Below, one piece after another: positions 56,980 through 64,000 of a stretch of 64,000 bases of DNA. Within the stretch, counting starts at the first letter, position 1; each line of letters begins with the position of its first letter. The notes under the pieces were generated by a model. The model saw nothing but the letters and a program-made list of their open reading frames with translations. It made no database searches and was not told the DNA's origin. The stretch spans positions 7,648,323 through 7,712,322 of the forward strand of contig JAJEKV010000060.1 of assembly GCA_021234155.1 (NCBI GenBank), given 5' to 3'. The stretch comes from Isoetes taiwanensis. Lineage: Eukaryota > Streptophyta > Lycopodiopsida > Isoetales > Isoetaceae. A program made the position numbers and the translations under genes.

Positions 56980-57350
56980 GACGTTTTGTAAAATTGGGTT
57001 ACAAACACCCGGAAGAACGGCTTCTTCAAACCACACCGAAACCGCCAATGTTGAAATACATGTTTTGGCAATGTCTTGAAACCGCCAATGTTGAAATACA
57101 TGTTGCAACATTGGATCCTTTTCCACATGCTCCTCAAGCAAATATGCACCAACATAATTTTTCCCGAAAAGCGGCAACATCAATGTCCGGTGGGCTTTCT
57201 CATCCTTGCACACCGCGGATGTACCCGGATATTGAGGTAGCTTCAAACCGAACTTTTCAATCGGTAGCGGTGGCTCAAACATGCCTCCTAAAAAAAATGA
57301 TGAGGACCTCTCAATGATTTTGCACATAGTTTTGGTGCGCTCTAGCATTA
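56980..57350 (-). pseudogene. PDX3: PDX3-like gene, linker/oxidase start, decayed (copy B)
   Basis: On the minus strand: SFFLGGMFEPP, QYPGTSA, KNYVGAYLLEEHVEKDPMLQ, then WFEEAV. These match the end of the epimerase domain and the start of pyridoxamine-phosphate oxidase in copy C (61450-61800). A 45-base internal duplication (core GCCAATGTTGAAATACATGT) and frame changes break it. Confidence 0.7.
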
Positions 57351-57468
57351 ATGTAGCATCATATATAAATCAAATTGCCGATAACCATTACAAAACTATT
57401 TTTTCGTATGACCAAAAATTATCTCGTGGCACATAAACAAACTAACCAAAGATTTACGATGTCACCGT

Positions 57469-57905
57469 GATAATCTTACCCTGGATTGAGGGATCCCGAG
57501 GTGTGATCCCGGAGGATCATCCCCGGAGGACGCCCGATCCCGCAGGGATCGGATCCCCTATCACAATGAATCGCACAAAAAATTGAACCCTTATAGGAAA
57601 ATCGGGGAAGTTTTTGTGTGGCTTTTTCTTGCTCGATTCTCCTCCAAATCGGATGGCGCCTGTGCTAGGGTGGTCGGAATCGGGGGAGGATAGGATCAGT
57701 ATCAGCAAAGGAGGAAGGAGTGTGAGCGCCGCGGCGAATGGCGCTGCCCCAATCTTGCCAAAAAATGGCCTACGAATCGCTAGCAGAGCCTTTAACTGTC
57801 GCGATTAATCGGCAGGATCCCGCCCCTCCCCGGATCACACGCCCTCCCGGATGCCGCCCTCCCGGGATCACACCTCCGGATCCCTCAATCCGGGGTAAGA
57901 TTATC
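57469..57905. mobile_element. MITE with long terminal inverted repeats
   Basis: The left end GATAATCTTACCCTGG, then ATTGAGGGATCC, is repeated inverted at the right end (reverse complement GATAATCTTACCCCGG, then ATTGAGGGATCC); pairing continues with few mismatches for about 70 bases. The interior of about 300 bases has no protein frame. The corresponding place in copy A (about 23650) lacks it. A target duplication is not obvious. Confidence 0.75.
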
Positions 57906-57915
57906 CCGAGCCTCG

Positions 57916-59000
57916 ATGTCTCAACTAGCGGCTTAATGAGCCCATCAAATGGGGGCGGGTTCACCCGCAAATATCTATCGATAAAGACAAGTGCAAGGCA
58001 AGGCATATTTATCACGTTATTTCAAAGGACATATAGTCCCTAGTCTACCGGGTTGTGGTTGCCAAATCCGAATAAAACTATATCCAAGATATTGCTCCAT
58101 GCAAATGGGCATTTGAGCTTGTTAAGTTAATATATCTCTAAATTTTGGACTCTATGTTGAAGAACTAAATAAGCCCATATCCAACTTGGCACTCGCAAAA
58201 TGGGCATTTGAGCTTGCTAATGTCTAGATATCTCTAAAATAGTAAACTATGTTGAAGAACTAAATAAACGAAAGCAAGAATAGAAACAATTATGAACTCG
58301 CACCATCTTTTTATCCCCTATTTTAAGTCGTATCTCTCCAACTACACAACAGACAAAGAAGATCCTAAAGCTAAGAAAGGACATGCTCGTCATGAAATGC
58401 TAAGATCGATAAGACGCCAGCCCACCGGGAGAGTTATTGTGAAACATTACAAGCACTTCCATTCTTGACTTATGCATAAAACAGACTAACCGGCATTTTT
58501 CGGATCGAACTTTGTGTCATTTACATCACCATCTTCAACATGCCAAGCGTAAGGAACATCAACCGAGACCATGCGTGGTGTCTCAACTAGCGGCTTAATG
58601 AGCCCATCAAATGGGGGCGTGGTTCACCCGCAAATATCTATCAATAAAGACAGGCAAGGCAAAGGCATATTTATCACGTTATTTCAAAGGGACATATAGT
58701 TCCTAGTCTACCGGTTGTGGTTGCCAAATCGAAATAAAACTATATCCAAGATATCGCTCCATGCAAATTGGCATTTGAGCTTGTTAAGTTAATATATCTC
58801 TAAATTTTGGACTCTATGTTGAAGAACTAAATAAGCCCATAGCCAACTTGGCAATCGCAAAAATGGGCATTTGAGCTTGCTAACGTCTAGATATCTCTAA
58901 AATAGTAGACTATGTTGAAGAACTAAATAAACGAAAGCAAGAATAGAAACATTTATCCCCTATTTTAAGTCAAGATCCTTAAGCTAAGAAAGGACATGCT
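57916..59000. repeat. Direct duplication within copy B
   Basis: 57916-58290 and 58580-58950 both match 23668-24030 of copy A (GGCTTAATGAGCCCATCAAA to ACTAAATAAACGAAAGCAAG). The units are about 665 bases apart. Between them lies a unique stretch at 58470-58575. Confidence 0.75.
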
Positions 59001-60150
59001 CATCATGAAATGCTAAGATCGATAAGACACCGCCTCCATCGGGAGAGTTATTGTGAAACATTACAAGCACTTCCATTCTTGACTTATGCATAGAAACATC
59101 TACCATAAACAAAGACAAAATTAAAAGGCGAGGCATCTTCCACAATGAGAAAGCATGATAGTGTTGCGTAACCAATGTAAATAGCCTTACAAAGGCAAGA
59201 TCGCTGATTTCAAGTTAAGAAACTAATTCCCAATGTCAATAGTATTTTTGCAGATTACACCATGCGGAGATGGATGCATAGGAAAAATGGAGTTGAAGGT
59301 ACTAGCAAGAAATCAATATTGGCAAGCTCTTTCCCTTAATAACGCTATTGTGAATTCAATACCTTTAAATGAAAACACAAATATAGCATCGATAACGTGT
59401 CAAACTTTAAAGAAAGATTGTGTGGCAACTCCTCGACCGATATAAAAGGGACTGATAAGCTGTTCACCGCCAAGAAATCGTTTTATCAATAATCTAGATA
59501 ACAAGGGCAGTCTATTAAAATAAGTGCTGAGCATTCTTCATCATAACATCACATTGACCAAACTTAAAACACAAACTTTGTCCTGTATAACCGTCGGGTT
59601 TAGGTTTTTAATGTTGAAGACTAAAGACATTAGAATGGCTGGTTTCTTGAGTGCAAATTTCGTGAACATAAACATAAAAGTATTGACTTTATCCAACTGT
59701 GTTGCATGTCTTCACATGCTGCAAGTGTATTATAAGTTATCAGCACAAGGTTTTAAAGCTCAAATTCTGTTCATACTCGACCTCCTTGCTCAAGTAGGAA
59801 TCGAATCCAAATTTTATGGCCATGACCAAACTTACTGTCATCTAGCTCTTTCTTATGATTAGTGTCATCGAACTGGTTGACCTCGGCAAAATGATCAGGT
59901 AACAAAAGCAAGGCATCTCTTATATACTTCATAAAATAACAAATTATAAGTTTTAGGAGATTTCCACGACAAAGTAAATAATTTTTGTTGCTAATTCAAA
60001 TTAAATCCAGAGAAGGTTTAAAGAAGGAGAACATTTTTATCCTTCCTCCCGTTTAATTTCTATGTACATTCACTTGTGGGAACTTTCCTTTCCCCGCTAT
60101 ATGCCAGTTCAGTGGATATAGTAATACTAGGCAGTCATAGCTATCGGAAG
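59001..60150. repeat. Copy B of the duplicated block, PDX3-like intron region
   Basis: Colinear with 24100-25250 and, from about 59260, with 61820-62545. It breaks off from the other copies at about 60150. Confidence 0.75.
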
Positions 60151-60956
60151 TTTATCTCCAACGAATGATGTATTAGGAAGGCAAACAATATACCAGACGA
60201 CATGTGTGAGATAAGGGGAGCATGAAAGTTGTTGTAAACAACATTTCAAATATAGAAAATTTGAAGGGGCACTTTGAATAACCCAAAATGTGGAATATGA
60301 ACAAGGTAGGTGTCTGATGGACAACTCTCCAAGGGGTCTGGACTTGGTGATGTGGTTTGTCTCTCCATGAATAGCTCCCTATTGGTATATGCCTACTAGG
60401 AACATTTAGTCCAGAAGCAAAGAAGAAAGGGTGTATAATAGAACTTTTAGTTCACAGTCCGTATGATATACGGAAATAATGGAGAGAAGAGTTCCTATAC
60501 AAGGCATTGAACACATTCACTAGGAACTTAGGGTGGCAGCTCTCATTGTTGAATGTGTGACTAGAGCTTGGAGATCAAGTTCTATGTGTATTAATCAGAT
60601 ACTCTGGAACGTGTGGTGTTAAAACAACAATGAGAAATGCCTGAGCATGCTAGGAATGAACAGTAACAAAACATGTAAGCAATGATTGGTCAGAATGCCA
60701 AACCCATTGGCATATTTTGACATCAGATCTGCATAAGTCTAATCCAGAACATACGGTCCTTCAATTACAGAGCTCTGCACATCATGATTATTCACTAGTT
60801 GCACCACGAAGAGCATGTCACAAGAAATTTGTTCCTCATTTTGCACTTCTATTAGAGATTATTGACCAAAACCGCCACTAACGCGTCATAAAAGAAAAGC
60901 ACCAGCTACAAAGATAAAACAACATCATGACAAGTGAAGTGCATATCTGTGAAGCT
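60151..60956. other. Sequence unique to this copy, no gene recognised
   Basis: This stretch separates copy B from copy C and has no counterpart in copy A. Frames are short and lack motifs. No element ends are evident. Confidence 0.45.
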
Positions 60957-60989
60957 CCAAGTTGACTCACATAAAAAAAGCACCAGCTA

Positions 60990-63212
60990 CCTGTGAGCTG
61001 ACTAAAGCTCAAATTTGACTTCCTATCGGGCGAGTTTGAAAATATTGAATAGACTCCTCTTCAGAAACCTTTGCCACAGACCCTTCAATGCGCACCTGCA
61101 AAATAGATAAACACTTCGAATTTCAAGGTACATGCAGACTCAAAACTACAAGTGAAGTCCATAATTGACACTGGTGAGAAGAAAACATTGAATAAGCTTA
61201 ACATACTTGACGATGCAATTTCTCCCAGAAAAACACCAGCGCAGCATATGGATTGGCAGATAAATTTCATCACCATCATGTACAGATGGGGCTCTTACCA
61301 CACAAATCCTCTTTCATCATAACCCTTAAGTAGCACCAACCGAGCAGATCTACAATAAGGAAAGGAAATCATTAAACCACTGGCATCTCAATTACAAATA
61401 GTTACCATATAAAGCATGGTATGCAGATATTCAAACCATAAAAGACTTTTGACATACAGATCTCCTCCTTGGTCCGCCGTAGCAAGTATCATTGCATTGG
61501 GTTCTGAAACACCAGCAGCAACAGCTTCTTCAAACCACACTCGAAACTGCCAATAGCTGCTTACCTGCAACATTGGATCCTTTTCCACATGCTCCTCAAG
61601 CAAATATGCACCAACATAATTTTTCCTGAGAGCAGCAACATCAATGTCCGTGGGCTTTCTAATCCGTACACACTATGATGTACCCTGGTATTGAGATAGC
61701 TTCATACTGAACTTTTCAACGATAGCATGCGGCACAAACCTGCCTCCTAAAAAATGATGAGGACCTCTGAATGATTTTGCACATAGCTTTGGTGCAGTCA
61801 ATGAAACCTAGCATTAACCATGCCGGACAGATGCATAGGAAAAATGGAGTTGAAAGTACAAGCACTAAATCAATATTGGCAATGTGTGGCAACTCCTTGA
61901 CTGATATAAAAGGGACTGATAAGCCGTTCAGCTGCCAAGAGATCATCTATTAAAATAAATGCTGAGCATATCTCATGATAACATCACATTGACCAAACTT
62001 AAAACACAAACTTTGTCGTGTACAAGTTTAAAGACATTAGAATGGCTGGTTTCTTGAGTGCAAATTTTGTGGACATAAACATAAAGTATTGACTTTATCC
62101 AACTGTGTTGCATGTCTTCACATGCAGCAATTGTATTATAAGTTATCAGCACACAAGGTTTTAAAGGCTGTTCATACTCGACCTCCTTGCTCAAGAAGGA
62201 ATCGAATCCAAATTTCATGGCCATGACCAAACTTACTGTCATCTAGCTCTTTCTTATGATTAGTGTCATCGAACTGGTTGACCTCAGCAGAAATGATCAG
62301 GTAACAAAAGCAAGGCATCTCTTATATACTTCATAAAATAACAAATTATAAGTTTTAGGAGATTTCCACGACAAAGTAAATAATTTTTGTTGCCAATTCA
62401 AATTAAATCCAGAGAAGGTGAAAAGAAGGAGAACATTTTTATCCTTCCTGCCGTTTTCGATTTCTATGTACATTCACTTGTGGGAACTTTCCTTTCCTGC
62501 TATATGCCAGTTCAGTGGATATAGTAATACTAGGCAGTTATAGCTATCTTTTGCACTTCAAAGTCAAGTTGAAGACATAATGATATCTACTTTAAAGCCA
62601 TGAGAATTAAAAAGACCTTCAATGGTTTATTCTGCTCGAAACATGGAATGTGCATTGAGAACCAAAATGAGAACTTACTTGTGTGACAAGGCCTGCATAT
62701 CATGATTTTCCAGTTTGTTTGGGGTAACATATGCATGGCTTGTAACCAAAATGATGAAGATGCCGAGCTGCAACCAATCCATCCCCCGCCATTGTTCCAG
62801 GGACCACATAGTACAAGGACACGTTTATATTCAGCTACAGGATACACCTGTGAAATGCCAAAGCGAGTTGGACACAAAATAAGATTGTAAAGGCAAGTGC
62901 CTACTGGAGACAAGGTACTATCAAGTGCTGAGCCGTGAAAGATAGAATAATTCAACGATATTTACATAGTTATAAGTATGTAATACCTCTGAAATAGCTG
63001 AAGCAACACTCAAACCTGCAAGCTCCTGCTCAATAAATAGATAGAACATAAGTATGAGAATGAATGACAATAATGTTAAAGTTATTAAAAAGAAGAAGAG
63101 CACCATCAGCTGATCGATGCTAAAACCCAATGGCCCCATAAGCATTTCATCAATAGAAACCGCAGCAGATTGTGTAATATAAGATACATCGTCGAAACTT
63201 TGTGAAGCATTC
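60990..63212 (-). pseudogene. PDX3: PDX3-like gene (NAD(P)HX epimerase plus pyridoxamine-phosphate oxidase), copy C, nearly complete but broken
   Basis: Exons on the minus strand: 63104-63212 (SYITQSAAVSIDEMLMGPLG), 62987-63025 (ELAGLSVASAISE, donor GT intact here), 62679-62847 ([19 protein letters not shown]), about 61830-61950 (LSVPFISVKELP), about 61570-61800 (HHFLGGRFVP, KNYVGAYLLEEHVEKDPMLQ), about 61450-61560 (FEEAVAAGVSEPNAMILATA), about 61300-61350 (SARLVLLKGYDERGFVW), about 61205-61262 (SANPYAALVFFWEKLHRQ), about 61010-61097 (VRIEGSVAKVSEEESIQYFQ). The epimerase and FMN-binding oxidase parts follow plant PDX3 order. Defects: one extra G after NNGG, TGA after GKS (shared with copy A), TAG before CVRIRKP where copy A has CAG. 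The last oxidase exons are not seen. A working gene probably lies elsewhere. Confidence 0.82.
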
Positions 63213-63532
63213 CTGTGTTTCAAAGGAATTCGTCCATACCTGTGTTTCCAAGGAATTCGTCATATTCTAAATGCCACCAACCCTGTGTTACTTTCTGCTT
63301 CTGTTTCTGCGAGCATGTTAATGTGTTTGTGCATCAACGGGCCGGATAGTTGGCTTTGCCGACGGACAGCAGACAAATATCTGGGCTTTTTCCTAATTTA
63401 GATCTCGCCTTTTTCCCGAAAGCCAGGAATAGAACTGATATTTTAGAACACGGAAAGTGCAGAGTCAGACACAATTACAGAGGTATAAGAATGTCTGCAT
63501 TTGCATTGTGTTGGCATTACAGAATTCTGAGT

Positions 63533-64000
63533 ATGGAGACGGAGACGCAGGAGACAGATGAAGAGCTTCTCAACTACACTTACTCTGCTTTATTTCCCAA
63601 TCTTTTGGAGAGCTATGATATGCTTAAGGAAATCGGCGAGGGTGGCCAAGCTACGGTTTTTCTCTGCAGAAGTAAAAGAGGAGGTAAGAAAGAGTTTGCT
63701 TGCAAAATCATCTGGGTAGGAGACACAGAGCCGATCAAGGAAATGGAGATCATGCAGAAATTAGCCAGCAGCCCTGGCATAGTGCATATACACGAAGTAA
63801 TCAAAGACGAGGGATTCTGGCACTTAATCATGGAATTGTGCGAATGTAGCTTGCTTGATGTAATCGTCAAGAAAGGCAGGCTATGCGAAAAAGAAGCGGC
63901 TCTTCTTATTCGAAATCTTGCTCTAGCTATACAAGATCTTCATCAAAAGGGTATCATCCACCGGGATCTGAAGCCAGGCAACGTTCTTGTGACCTCAGCA
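63533..64000 (+). CDS. Serine/threonine protein kinase, second copy, cut by the window end
   Basis: The first 156 codons match the kinase at 26252, from METETQETDEELL through the glycine loop GEGGQATV, FACKII and HRDLKPGN. I see four base differences (ACA/ACG, TTG/TTA, AAG/AAA, CAG/CAA), all synonymous. The upstream region lacks 17 bases (GGGATCGTGCCAACATC) present at 26068, which removes frame continuity with the upstream ATG and supports the start used. The divergent PDX3-like pseudogene copy C lies about 320 bases upstream. Confidence 0.85.
   Translation, partial: METETQETDEELLNYTYSALFPNLLESYDMLKEIGEGGQATVFLCRSKRGGKKEFACKIIWVGDTEPIKEMEIMQKLASSPGIVHIHEVIKDEGFWHLIMELCECSLLDVIVKKGRLCEKEAALLIRNLALAIQDLHQKGIIHRDLKPGNVLVTSA

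Noticed and set aside
63221-63330. N-terminal transit-peptide exon of the PDX3-like gene
   Set aside because: A frame starting MLAETEAESNTG is visible, but the 27-base repeats and a stop intervene and copies A and C disagree, so no exon can be defined.

Overview
The window is nuclear DNA from a land plant. The plant genes have GT-AG introns. The intergenic DNA is AT-rich and packed with LINE copies, foldback elements, an LTR and segmental duplications. The lineage cannot be fixed from the sequence. The density of degenerate LINEs and gene fragments would suit a large non-flowering-plant genome, but that is an impression and not a result.

Layout. 1-7 kb: unidentified coding-like pieces, two 3' fragments of a protein kinase gene and a reverse-strand LINE tail. 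7.4-12.5 kb: a nearly full-length but frameshifted LINE (coiled-coil/RRM-like ORF1, endonuclease-reverse transcriptase ORF2, structured 3' end). 13.3-17.4 kb: a third LINE and several LINE tails. 18.4-19.1 kb: a GDSL-esterase fragment joined directly to a tRNA pseudouridine synthase fragment. 21.4-27.2 kb: a block with a broken NDR-type kinase exon (-), a broken PDX3-like NAD(P)HX epimerase/pyridoxamine-phosphate oxidase gene (-), and an intact intronless serine/threonine kinase gene (+). 27.2-31.3 kb: copies of the kinase 3' flank interrupted by foldback elements. 32.2-32.5 kb: a small unknown gene. 33.6-38.1 kb: a large intron-containing gene (-) with transposase-like motifs. 38.8-50.6 kb: a repeated block, a second LINE and nested terminal-inverted-repeat (TIR) elements. 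51.1-53.2 kb: a gene coding for an FCP1-like HAD domain followed by an Ulp1 cysteine protease with a complete catalytic triad. 53.9-55.1 kb: a rearranged repeat and an LTR. 55.3-64 kb: two more copies of the 21.4-26.7 kb block, ending in a second kinase copy cut by the window edge.

The best candidates for live genes are the two kinase copies, whose visible differences are all synonymous. The Ulp1 part of the HAD-Ulp1 gene and the 3' half of the transposase-like gene also look maintained. Most other coding matter is decayed. Two observations stand out. First, the LINE copies share a 3'-terminal stem-loop whose arms differ between copies but still pair, around a conserved G/T-rich loop. Second, CAG/CTG in one duplicate repeatedly corresponds to CG-containing sequence in another, often through one-base indels; this may be real decay or a methylation-linked base-calling error.
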